Positions 26,859 to 35,007 of a stretch of DNA of 64,000 nucleotides are shown here, in pieces. The position numbers and the translations under genes are program-made. This stretch comes from Fusobacterium ulcerans (GTDB taxonomy: Bacteria; Fusobacteriota; Fusobacteriia; Fusobacteriales; Fusobacteriaceae): the NCBI RefSeq assembly GCF_003019675.1, contig NZ_CP028105.1, forward strand, positions 2,124,282-2,188,281. Reading direction: 5' to 3'. The notes beneath the pieces were generated by a model. The model worked only from the letters and a program-made list of their open reading frames with translations. It made no database searches and was not told the origin of the DNA. Position 1 is the first letter of the stretch. Each line of letters opens with the position of its first letter.

Positions 26859-26916
26859 AATCTAACAATAAAAAAGATTGTGATAAAAAATTAATTAACT
26901 TATTTGAAAATATAAG

Positions 26917-26946
26917 GAGGCACCATAAAAAAAGTGCCTCTTTTTT
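26917..26946 (+). terminator. Terminator of the CoA-disulfide reductase gene
   Basis: GAGGCAC pairs with GTGCCTC across a 10-base A-rich loop, then six T. Confidence 0.85.
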
Positions 26947-27071
26947 CATTTTTATATTTAATTTTTAGACTTAAAAAACAGAGTATTATATTTATAAAGT
27001 GAATATTGAGCAAATTTTAATCTGATTTATAAAAAAATACAAGCTTTCTTCAAGTTCTGAGAATATTTTAT

Positions 27072-27100
27072 TTGATTATGGACTCCTGTTGTGGTAGTAT
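27072..27100 (+). promoter_or_regulatory. Promoter of the ATP-grasp/hydrolase operon
   Basis: TTGATT (27072-27077), 17-base spacer, TAGTAT (27095-27100), with TGG before the -10. It lies 45 bases before the first start codon. Confidence 0.55.
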
Positions 27101-27145
27101 GTAAAGAAAATATTTTTTAAACTTAACAAAAAAGGGGGGAGCTGT

Positions 27146-28336
27146 ATGAATTTTATTTTTATTTCACCAAACTTTCCAAAAAACTATTGGAATTTTTGCA
27201 GAGGATTAAAAAACAATGGAGTAAATACTTTAGCAATAGGAGAAGAGGAGTATTATAGTCTGACGCCAGAATTAAGGAGCTCATTAAATGAATATTACAA
27301 AGTTTCTTCATTGGAAAATTACGATGAAGTTTATCGTGCATGTGCATACTTTGCATATAAATATGGGCGTATAGACTGGTTGGAATCGAATAATGAATAT
27401 TGGCTTTTAAGAGATGCACAGCTTCGTACAGATTTTAATATTAATACAGGACTTAAAAATGATAAGATAGCTGGAATAAAATATAAAAGTGTAATGAAGA
27501 AATTTTATGAAAAAGCTGGAGTGCCAAGTGCTCGTTATCATATTGTAACTAATTATGAAGAGGGAAAAGCATTTATAGATAAAGTTGGATATCCTGTAGT
27601 TGTAAAGCCTAATAATGGTGTAGGTGCAGCAGCTACATACAAATTGATAAATGATGTAGAATTAGGGTATTTTTATAGAGATCTTCCACCAGTTGAATAT
27701 ATTATGGAAGAATATGTAAATGGAGAGCTTTTATCATATGATGGAATAGCAGGAAAAGATAAAGAAATAATATTTGAAACTGCTCATGCATATCCTATTC
27801 CAATAATGGATATAGTAAATGAACAGGCAGATGTAATGTACTATTCGTATAAAGATATTCCTGAAGATTTAAAAGAAGCTGGAAGAAAGGTAGTACAAGC
27901 TTTTGATACTAACAGTCGTTTTTTTCATTGTGAATTTTTCAGACTGTCAGAAGATAAAAAAGGGCTTGGAAAAAAAGGTGATATAATAGGACTTGAAGTA
28001 AATATGCGTCCACCTGGTGGATATACTCCTGACATGATGAACTTTGCAAATGATATAGATGTTTATCAGATATGGGCAAATATGGTAGCATATAATCAAG
28101 GATATTTTGATACAGAGTCTAGACCATATAATTGTGTATATGCAGCTAGAAGAGATGCTCACAGATATGTTTACAGCAAAGAGGAAATTTTAGCTAAATA
28201 TAGAGACAATATAGTAATGAAAGAAAGAATGCCAGAGATTTTTTCAGTAGCTATGGGGAATGATATGCTTACTGCGAGATTCTGTGACTTAGAAGAATGC
28301 TTTGAATTTATTGATTTGTATTTAAAAAAATATTAG
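27146..28336 (+). CDS. ATP-grasp family carboxylate ligase of unknown substrate
   Basis: A 396-residue ATP-grasp enzyme. The N-terminal Rossmann-like part (1-110) is followed by the ATP-grasp core: VGYPVVVKPNNGVGAAATY (the Lys and glycine loop that bind ATP), YIMEEYVNGELLSYDG, and the metal-binding end GLEVNMRPPGGYTPDM. Such enzymes join a carboxylate to an amine through an acyl phosphate. A GGGGGGA precedes the ATG. It leads a tight operon with two alpha/beta hydrolases and a small protein, which suggests an enzyme set that makes and unmakes an ester or amide. The substrate cannot be inferred. Confidence 0.8.
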   Translation: MNFIFISPNFPKNYWNFCRGLKNNGVNTLAIGEEEYYSLTPELRSSLNEYYKVSSLENYDEVYRACAYFAYKYGRIDWLESNNEYWLLRDAQLRTDFNINTGLKNDKIAGIKYKSVMKKFYEKAGVPSARYHIVTNYEEGKAFIDKVGYPVVVKPNNGVGAAATYKLINDVELGYFYRDLPPVEYIMEEYVNGELLSYDGIAGKDKEIIFETAHAYPIPIMDIVNEQADVMYYSYKDIPEDLKEAGRKVVQAFDTNSRFFHCEFFRLSEDKKGLGKKGDIIGLEVNMRPPGGYTPDMMNFANDIDVYQIWANMVAYNQGYFDTESRPYNCVYAARRDAHRYVYSKEEILAKYRDNIVMKERMPEIFSVAMGNDMLTARFCDLEECFEFIDLYLKKY

Positions 28337-28356
28337 AATGTAGGAGGAGATAGAAT

Positions 28357-29112
28357 ATGCATACTGCTTATTATAAAGAATACAGTCATATACTGGGAAG
28401 AGAAATGGAATTTACAGTATATGGACATAGTGGAAAACCTTGCATAGTTTTTCCTGCACAAGATGGAAGATTTTATGATTTTTTTAATTTTGGAATGGTA
28501 GATGCTTCTTCAAAATTTATTGAAGAGGGAAAATTACAGCTATTTTGTGTAGATGGAATTGATTGGGAAAGCTGGTCAAAAATAGGGGGAGACTACCATT
28601 GGAGAATAATGCAGCATGAGAAATGGTTTAATTATATAACTGAAGAGGCTGTTCCAAGATTTAGAGAAATTCACGGAGAAACTTCTGGAGAGTATTACAG
28701 AGGAAAATTTTTAACAACAGGATGCAGCATGGGAGCATATCATGCATTGAATTTTTTCCTTCGTCGTCCAGATATTTTTGATGGAGTAATTGCTTTGAGC
28801 GGACTTTATCATGCTGGATACTTCTTCCCAAATTATAGTCATGAGATGATTTATAATAATTCTCCAGTTGATTATATGAAAAATATGCCATGGAATCATT
28901 ATTATTTAGATATGTATAGAAACTCAAAAATAATTCTTTGCTGTGGTCAGGGAAGATGGGAAAAAGAATGTATAGAGGATACTAACAGTTTGAAAGAAAG
29001 TTTTAAACGTCTTCAAGTTCCAGCATGGACAGATTTTTGGGGATATGATGTAGACCATGACTGGCCTTGGTGGAGAATACAATTTCCATATTTCTTAGAT
29101 ATAGTACTATAA
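28357..29112 (+). CDS. Esterase-like alpha/beta hydrolase
   Basis: A 251-residue alpha/beta hydrolase of the esterase D-like type. The nucleophile elbow is GCSMGAYHA with Ser124, and His234 in DVDHDWPWW is the probable catalytic His. No signal peptide, so cytosolic. AGGAGGAG lies before the ATG, 20 bases after the ATP-grasp gene. The paired occurrence of this esterase with an ATP-grasp gene and a second esterase suggests a shared pathway; the substrate is unknown. Confidence 0.8.
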   Translation: MHTAYYKEYSHILGREMEFTVYGHSGKPCIVFPAQDGRFYDFFNFGMVDASSKFIEEGKLQLFCVDGIDWESWSKIGGDYHWRIMQHEKWFNYITEEAVPRFREIHGETSGEYYRGKFLTTGCSMGAYHALNFFLRRPDIFDGVIALSGLYHAGYFFPNYSHEMIYNNSPVDYMKNMPWNHYYLDMYRNSKIILCCGQGRWEKECIEDTNSLKESFKRLQVPAWTDFWGYDVDHDWPWWRIQFPYFLDIVL

Positions 29113-29131
29113 ATTACTGAAGGAGCTTACT

Positions 29132-29890
29132 ATGGTTTTAAAACATGAAATTTTTATTGAACCTTTTGGTCTAAATAGAATTTTACATATATATATTCCT
29201 GATAATATAAAAGAGGGAGAAAGATTTCCTGTAATGTATATGTTTGATGGACATAATCTGTTTTTTGATTCAGAAGCAACCTATGGAAAATCTTGGGGAA
29301 TAAAAGATTTCTTGGATAATTCCAATACAAGAATAATAGTGGTAGGATTAGAGTGCAATCATGAAGGAAATAAGAGACTTTGGGAATTTTCCCCTTACTC
29401 TTTTAAAGATAAACATTTTGGAACTGTTAAAGGATATGGTAAAATATTAATAGACTGGATGGCTGATTTTTTAAAACCAATGATAGACAAAAATTTTCCA
29501 ACACTGCCAGAAAGAGAATTTACTGGTCTTGGAGGAAGTTCTATGGGAGGACTTATGTCAGTATATGGAACTGCCATGAGGTCAGATATTTTTTCTATGG
29601 GAGCTTGTCTTTCTCCTTTTTATGATCATATATTTAAAAAGCTGGTAGAGGAGCTTTCAGCAGCAGAAGTAAATTCAGCTACAAAGTTTTATATCAGTTG
29701 GGGAAGATATGAAGTACACTCTAAAAAGCAATTAGCTGTAGAATCTGAAAAAAATCTTATTATAAGCAGAATATTGACTTTTAAAGGAGTTCAGGTATTT
29801 CCTCATTTAATGGTAGAGGGTGCACATAATGAAGCTTCATGGGAAACAGAAAATCCTATATGGATGACAGAACTGGGGCTTATAAAATAA
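29132..29890 (+). CDS. Second esterase-like alpha/beta hydrolase
   Basis: A 252-residue hydrolase of the putative esterase (esterase D/enterochelin esterase-like) type. It has PVMYMFDGHNLFFD near the N-terminus, the nucleophile elbow GGSSMGGLMS with Ser137, and His232 in EGAHNEASW. It is cytosolic and lies 19 bases after the preceding hydrolase. The two hydrolases differ clearly in sequence and are not a recent duplication. Confidence 0.82.
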   Translation: MVLKHEIFIEPFGLNRILHIYIPDNIKEGERFPVMYMFDGHNLFFDSEATYGKSWGIKDFLDNSNTRIIVVGLECNHEGNKRLWEFSPYSFKDKHFGTVKGYGKILIDWMADFLKPMIDKNFPTLPEREFTGLGGSSMGGLMSVYGTAMRSDIFSMGACLSPFYDHIFKKLVEELSAAEVNSATKFYISWGRYEVHSKKQLAVESEKNLIISRILTFKGVQVFPHLMVEGAHNEASWETENPIWMTELGLIK

Positions 29891-29910
29891 TATTAAATAT
29901 GGAGGGGTAT

Positions 29911-30192
29911 ATGTATTATAGTATTTTTTTAGAAATGAAAAATGATCCTGAAATAAAGAAATGGCTCAATATGAATACTAAAGATAAAGTTACTGAAATA
30001 TTAAAAGGATTGTCTGATGAAGGAATAAAAAAATTAAAAATAGTTGAAACTTCTACTGAAACTAATGGAGAATATGATCTTATAAAAAGATTCATTAGAG
30101 AAACTCAAATTTTAGGAGAGAAATTTTTTAATGAGAAATATCCTTTTTATTATGCTAAAGATATTACAGAAGAAATTATAAAAAGAAAATAG
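29911..30192 (+). CDS. Small uncharacterised protein closing the ATP-grasp operon
   Basis: A 93-residue charged soluble protein that I do not recognise. The frame is open into the preceding hydrolase, but GGAGG just before ATG 29911 sets the start. It is helical, with Tyr and Phe near the C-terminus and no membrane segment. It may be a partner of the three preceding enzymes, judged only from position. Confidence 0.65.
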   Translation: MYYSIFLEMKNDPEIKKWLNMNTKDKVTEILKGLSDEGIKKLKIVETSTETNGEYDLIKRFIRETQILGEKFFNEKYPFYYAKDITEEIIKRK

Positions 30193-30199
30193 TGAGTAC

Positions 30200-30277
30200 A
30201 AGAGGATGGCTTGTAGATAGAAATATAATTTTAGAATTAAAGTTTAATCTAGCTTCTTAGCCATCCTCTTTTTTTAA
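30200..30277 (+). terminator. Terminator of the ATP-grasp operon (resembles repeat A)
   Basis: A perfect 12-bp stem, AAGAGGATGGCT/AGCCATCCTCTT, with an inner TAGAT/ATCTA pairing and a run of seven or more T. The left half shares AAGAGGAT, GATAGAAATA and ATAATTTTAGAA, in the same order, with an arm of the palindrome at 972-1183. It may derive from that element. Confidence 0.7.
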
Positions 30278-30300
30278 ACTGAAAGGGGAGAAAAGGAAAA

Positions 30301-31653
30301 ATGATACATCATTTGATAAAAAAGTTATTTGTAATTTTTTATATACCTGCTGCTGCTAATATTCCTTTGCTCATATATTACTATTATAAGAATGGCGGAA
30401 ATATTTTATTATTAGTTTTAATTAGTATGATGGTATTTATTTTGTGGGGGTATATTAATATTTTTCCATATAAAAAAGAAAAATATGCAAGAAAGCGATT
30501 GAGAATAATGATGGGTGGAAGAGCTTTATGCTTTTATTCTTTTTATGGTTTTCTAGCTCAAATAGGAATAATTGTATTTTTATATCCTTTATTGAGAGAA
30601 AAAATAAATAATAGTGAAATATTATGGTTCAATGGATTGTATGCTTTAGGAACAAACTTTTTTCTTTTTTTTAATGGAATTATACGGATATTTTTCACTT
30701 CAAAATGGCTAAGCTTTAGAAAAAGAGTTCTGTTGATACTTACTATTTGGATTCCTTTTATAAATATCTTGGTTCTTTTTTATATTTTAAGAATTATAAA
30801 GTGGGAGTATGAATTTGAATGTTATAAAGTTTCTTTGAGGGAAACAAGAGCAGAATCAGATATGTGTAAAACTAAATATCCTATAATACTTGTACATGGA
30901 GTAGGGTTCAGAGATTTCAGACATTTCAATTATTGGGGGCGTATTCCAAGAGAATTGATAAGATATGGAGCTTCTATTTATTATGGAAATCAAGAAGCTT
31001 TTGGAACTATCGAATACAATGGAGAGGATATTAAGAAAAAAATATTAGAAGTGATAGAGAAAACAGGGTGTGAAAAAGTAAATATAATAGCACATTCAAA
31101 AGGTGGATTGGATTCACGATATGCTATAAGTATATTGGGAATGGATAAATATACAGCTTCTCTTACAACTATAAGTACTCCACATAGAGGATGTCTTTTT
31201 GTTGATAAAATGTGCAGGCTGCCTGAAAAGTTACATAGAGGAGTTGCTAAGTTTTATGATAATATGTTTAAAAGATTAGGAGATAAAAATCCAGACTTTT
31301 ATGGTGCAACTCATCAATTTACTACTCACAACAGTAAAGAATTTAATGAAAAAGTAATAGATTCTCCAGAAGTTTATTATCAAAGTTATATCTCTGTAAT
31401 GAAAGATTGTTTAAGTGATGTTTTGCTTACTATACCATATTGTTTTATCAAGAAAGTAGATGAAGAAAATGATGGTTTGGTAAGCATTTCTTCTGCCAAG
31501 TGGGGAAATTTTAAAGGAGTTATAAGAAATAAATATCATAGAGGAATATCTCATGGAGATATTATAGATTTGAAAAGACAGGATTATAAAGGCTTTGATG
31601 TTATAGAATTTTATATACAGCTTGTTTCTGAATTGAAAGAAATGGGTTTTTAA
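30301..31653 (+). CDS. Membrane-anchored lipase (alpha/beta hydrolase)
   Basis: A 450-residue protein in two parts. Residues 1-170 hold about four hydrophobic helices, and residues 190-450 form a triacylglycerol-lipase-type alpha/beta hydrolase. It has the oxyanion motif ILVHGVGFRD and the nucleophile elbow AHSKGG with Ser266. The likely triad partners are Asp391 (EENDGLVS) and His418 (ISHGD), the order seen in Pseudomonas/Burkholderia-type lipases. There is no signal peptide in the usual sense; the helices probably anchor it in the inner membrane. It lies behind a terminator, so it is likely transcribed alone. Confidence 0.85.
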   Translation: MIHHLIKKLFVIFYIPAAANIPLLIYYYYKNGGNILLLVLISMMVFILWGYINIFPYKKEKYARKRLRIMMGGRALCFYSFYGFLAQIGIIVFLYPLLREKINNSEILWFNGLYALGTNFFLFFNGIIRIFFTSKWLSFRKRVLLILTIWIPFINILVLFYILRIIKWEYEFECYKVSLRETRAESDMCKTKYPIILVHGVGFRDFRHFNYWGRIPRELIRYGASIYYGNQEAFGTIEYNGEDIKKKILEVIEKTGCEKVNIIAHSKGGLDSRYAISILGMDKYTASLTTISTPHRGCLFVDKMCRLPEKLHRGVAKFYDNMFKRLGDKNPDFYGATHQFTTHNSKEFNEKVIDSPEVYYQSYISVMKDCLSDVLLTIPYCFIKKVDEENDGLVSISSAKWGNFKGVIRNKYHRGISHGDIIDLKRQDYKGFDVIEFYIQLVSELKEMGF

Positions 31654-31689
31654 AGAGATTATCATAAATTTAAAATAGCCCAATTATTA

Positions 31690-31728
31690 AAAAGCTGACT
31701 TGAAGTTTTTCTTCTTGTCAACTTTTTT
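31690..31728 (+). terminator. Terminator of the lipase gene
   Basis: An interrupted stem (AAAAG-TGAC-GAAG pairing with CTTC-GTCA-CTTTT) followed by TTTTTT. Confidence 0.55.
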
Positions 31729-31742
31729 CTTTTAAAATAAAA

Positions 31743-31790
31743 AGGGATACTATATTAAAAAATTTTTCAAATTTCTAATACAGTATTCCT
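31743..31790 (-). terminator. Terminator of the phosphonate transport/LicD operon
   Basis: On the minus strand AGGAATACT pairs with AGTATCCCT (one wobble), extended by further A/T pairs, then TTTTTATTTT. Confidence 0.7.
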
Positions 31791-31808
31791 ATAAAATTCA
31801 GTTAATAA

Positions 31809-34031
31809 TTATATGTCTTTAATTTTTTCAGAAATATATCTGCTTGGACTCATCTCTTCTTTCCAGTTAGGGTCAGAAATATTAAAATTCTTACCATATA
31901 TTTCAAGAAGCCTCTTTAAAGAATTTCTTGGAATATATGTATCAATTCCCATAAACTTAATCTCTTTCAATGTAGAGTTTGACAGCTTGTAAGCCGAAAT
32001 AATTCCATTCTTATCTTCAAGATAGCAAACTACCTTATCATCTTCTCTGTCAAAAAGAAATATCTCAATTTCAATTCCTTTGTATTCATATTTGATATTT
32101 TTAAGTCCTTCATTTTTTAAGCTCAACGAAGAAATTCTTTTAAATCCTTCACTTTCTATATCTATTATGAATTTAGGAATAAGTTCTTCCTTCATTATTC
32201 CAATGTCAAAGTTAATGTCATGTCCTATAAAATTATTTTCTCTGATTTTTCCAAGAAGAGTTCCAAATTCAAGCCAATATTTTACACCTGTTTTTTGAGA
32301 AGTTTTATTCAAAATTTCAAGGACTTCCTTACCTGTTAAAAGTAAATTTTCTCCTTGTTTTTCCTTCTTTATTGAATCTTTTCTCTTTTTATTATAGATT
32401 CTATTTCTTATATATTTCATTGAAAGATCAAAAACTACTTTGAAAAATATATTTACAAGAATGATCATTACAGATATTGCTGCTGCCGCCCCAATATCTC
32501 CAGCATCATTTTTACTTATCATCATTACAGAAATAAGTCTTGTTTTTGTTGTATAAAGAAAAATAACTGCTGAAATAGTTATCATAGAATTTATAAAATA
32601 ATATGAAAAGCTTTCAAGGATAGAATCTATTGATAAAGGAATAATAACTTTAAAAATAGTTCTGTACCATGGAACTCCCATGATATTAGATATAGTTTCA
32701 TACTCACTGTCTAAAGTTTTTAATCTTGCAGTTATAGCTAAAAAAGGTGTTGCAAAGAAATGAACTATATTTGCAAGTATAATTATTCCAAAGCTTCCAT
32801 AGAGGAAATTCAGAATATTATCTTTAGAGTTGAAGAAGAAAATATATGCAAGTCCTATTGTCAATCCAGGGAGAGCATTAGGAAGGATAGAAAGAAAATA
32901 TCCTATTTTTCTTACAACTATGTAATCCTTTTCTCTTTCAATCATATATGCAGTAAGGAAGCATAAAAAAGTACCAAGTATTGCAGAGAAAACTGAGACA
33001 AGAATACTGTTCCCGAATATTCTCCAGATACTTTCACCCATTATTGTAAAATTATATGATTTAAAAGATAAAGTCATATCATAAGGCCATGTTTTTACAA
33101 GAGAAGCCAAAATAACTATTCCGAAGAAAGATACTATAATCAAGCTTAAAATATAATTGAAAAGTTTAAAAAAGATATCTCTTGCTTTATTTTCTTTTAT
33201 AATATATTTAGTAGATTTTGAATCTATTTTCGAACTTTTGCTTTTAATGACAATATCAAACACAAAGGCAATAAAAGCAGGGATTATAAGTAGTATTCCA
33301 ACAGCTGATCCCATGGAAAAATTTTGCTGCCCTATTACTTGTTTAAATATATCAGTAGCAAGGACATTATAATTTCCTCCAACTACCTTTGGAGCTCCAA
33401 AGTCTGTAAAGCTTAAAGTAAAGCCAGAGAAAAAACAAGTGATCAATGTATATTTAATGTTAGGAATTGTTATTGTGAAAAATTGTTTTAATCTGCATAT
33501 TCCCATTATTTCTGCCATTTCATATTTTCTATAATCCTCTGAATCAAAAGCTAGTACCAGCATAAAGAAAAGCACTGGGAATATAAAGATAGTTTCTGCA
33601 AAAACTATTCCCCAGAATCCATATATAGAAATTGAAAGATCAAAAGCTTTAGTAATAATTCCCTGTCTTCCAAAAAGGTATATAAGAGCAATACCATGTG
33701 TCATAGTAGGAGAAAACAAAGGTAAAAGTGCAATTCCTTTTAAAAGAGATTTTCCTCTCAAATTACTTCTGTTTATTCCATAAGAAAAAAGGAAAGCCAG
33801 TATTATTGTAAGAATAGTTACAGTTATAGAAACTTTCAAACTGTTAGTAAGAGAACTTGCTGTAACTGGGTTGCTGAAATATTCAGCAAAGTTTTTTAAA
33901 CCTATATAATTACCATTCTTTCCTTGAAAAGCTTTTATAAAAAGATTGAAAATAGGAAAAATTATGGAAATAACAAGAAAAAGAACTAAAACTAAAGAAA
34001 GCATTATTTTTATTAATTTATCTTTTTTCAT
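31809..34031 (-). CDS. ABC importer double permease fused to a LicD-like transferase domain
   Basis: A 740-residue fusion. Residues 1-550 are a two-module ABC permease with about 12 helices, of the layout seen in the 2-aminoethylphosphonate PhnU2-type and iron/thiamine importers. The first EAA-like loop region follows YRKYEMAEIMG, the second LDSEYETISNIMG. After a Lys-rich linker, residues 560-740 form a LicD-like nucleotidyl/phosphotransferase domain: YWLEFGTLLGKIRENNFIGHD, then FDIGI. LicD enzymes move phosphocholine from CDP-choline to glycans. The middle acidic residue of the usual LicD Asp cluster is Asn here. There is no internal start codon at the junction, so one polypeptide is expected, with the transferase in the cytosol. 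GGAGA precedes the ATG. Confidence 0.82.
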   Translation of the reverse strand: MKKDKLIKIMLSLVLVLFLVISIIFPIFNLFIKAFQGKNGNYIGLKNFAEYFSNPVTASSLTNSLKVSITVTILTIILAFLFSYGINRSNLRGKSLLKGIALLPLFSPTMTHGIALIYLFGRQGIITKAFDLSISIYGFWGIVFAETIFIFPVLFFMLVLAFDSEDYRKYEMAEIMGICRLKQFFTITIPNIKYTLITCFFSGFTLSFTDFGAPKVVGGNYNVLATDIFKQVIGQQNFSMGSAVGILLIIPAFIAFVFDIVIKSKSSKIDSKSTKYIIKENKARDIFFKLFNYILSLIIVSFFGIVILASLVKTWPYDMTLSFKSYNFTIMGESIWRIFGNSILVSVFSAILGTFLCFLTAYMIEREKDYIVVRKIGYFLSILPNALPGLTIGLAYIFFFNSKDNILNFLYGSFGIIILANIVHFFATPFLAITARLKTLDSEYETISNIMGVPWYRTIFKVIIPLSIDSILESFSYYFINSMITISAVIFLYTTKTRLISVMMISKNDAGDIGAAAAISVMIILVNIFFKVVFDLSMKYIRNRIYNKKRKDSIKKEKQGENLLLTGKEVLEILNKTSQKTGVKYWLEFGTLLGKIRENNFIGHDINFDIGIMKEELIPKFIIDIESEGFKRISSLSLKNEGLKNIKYEYKGIEIEIFLFDREDDKVVCYLEDKNGIISAYKLSNSTLKEIKFMGIDTYIPRNSLKRLLEIYGKNFNISDPNWKEEMSPSRYISEKIKDI

Positions 34032-34039
34032 GAGATCTC

Positions 34040-35005
34040 CTAAATACTATTTTTTTCATTTAATTTAATGTAAAGAGAATCGTTAATTTTAAGATTTAAC
34101 TTTTCTTTTTCTTTAGAAAGTATATCAATGTAGATATTATCTCCAAATAGTTCTAATGTAATTCTATAAAAAGCGCCTCTAAATTCAATATTTTTTATAA
34201 CACCTCTATGTGTTTCTTCTTTTTCCTCTGTAAAATATTCTACATCCTCAGGTCTTACAGTATATATATCATTGTTTTTATCAGTGATAAAATTTATTTT
34301 CCCTATAAAATCGGCTACAAATATATCTTTAGGTTTACTGTAAATTTCTTCAGGTGTGCCAAATTGAACTATTTCTCCACCATTGATAATAGCAATTTTA
34401 TCTCCCATTGTAAGAGCTTCCTCTTGATCATGAGTTACCATAATTGTAGTTATTTTTAATTTCTGCTGAATTTCTCTTATTTCTTTTCTCAGGGATTCTC
34501 TTACTTTTGCATCTAAAGCTGACAGAGGTTCATCAAGTAACAAGATATTAGGTTCAAGAGCTAGAGCTCTGGCTAGAGATACTCTTTGCTGTTGACCTCC
34601 ACTCATTTCATCTGGATATTTAGAAATTATATGATCAAGTCCTACCATTTTAAGAACTTCCATAATTTTTTCTTTTCTCTGTTGTTTATCTTTTATTTTC
34701 TTTTTTAATCCGTATTCTATATTTTCAAATACTGTCATATTTGGAAAGAGAGCATAGGATTGAAATACCATACTTAAATTTCTTTGAGAAGGTTCCAAAG
34801 TTGTTATCTCTTTTTCATTAATTAAGATATTTCCAGAATCAAGCTTTTCAAGTCCAGCTATTATACGAAGCAGAGTTGTTTTACCACATCCGCTTGGACC
34901 TAAAAAACATATAAATTCTCCTTTTTCTATTTCCAAATCAATACCTTTTAAAACTTCTACTTTATTAAATTGTTTTTTTACTTTTTTTATAGCTAAGTAA
35001 GGCAT
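34040..35005 (-). CDS. ABC transporter ATP-binding protein (2-aminoethylphosphonate/spermidine-iron type)
   Basis: A 321-residue importer ATPase. Walker A is GPSGCGKTT, the Q-loop is VFQSYALFP, the signature is MSGGQQQR, Walker B is ILLLDEP and the switch His is in VTHDQ. A C-terminal TOBE-type regulatory domain (about 240-321) is present. It pairs with the permease 8 bases downstream and with the substrate-binding lipoprotein upstream. The substrate class is inferred from the binding protein, not from this subunit. Confidence 0.92.
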   Translation of the reverse strand: MPYLAIKKVKKQFNKVEVLKGIDLEIEKGEFICFLGPSGCGKTTLLRIIAGLEKLDSGNILINEKEITTLEPSQRNLSMVFQSYALFPNMTVFENIEYGLKKKIKDKQQRKEKIMEVLKMVGLDHIISKYPDEMSGGQQQRVSLARALALEPNILLLDEPLSALDAKVRESLRKEIREIQQKLKITTIMVTHDQEEALTMGDKIAIINGGEIVQFGTPEEIYSKPKDIFVADFIGKINFITDKNNDIYTVRPEDVEYFTEEKEETHRGVIKNIEFRGAFYRITLELFGDNIYIDILSKEKEKLNLKINDSLYIKLNEKNSI

Positions 35006-35007
35006 TT

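Noticed and set aside
27078-27104. Eight-codon ORF (MDSCCGSM) as a leader peptide for the ATP-grasp operon
   Set aside because: It lies across the spacer and -10 box of the predicted promoter, so it would not be transcribed intact.
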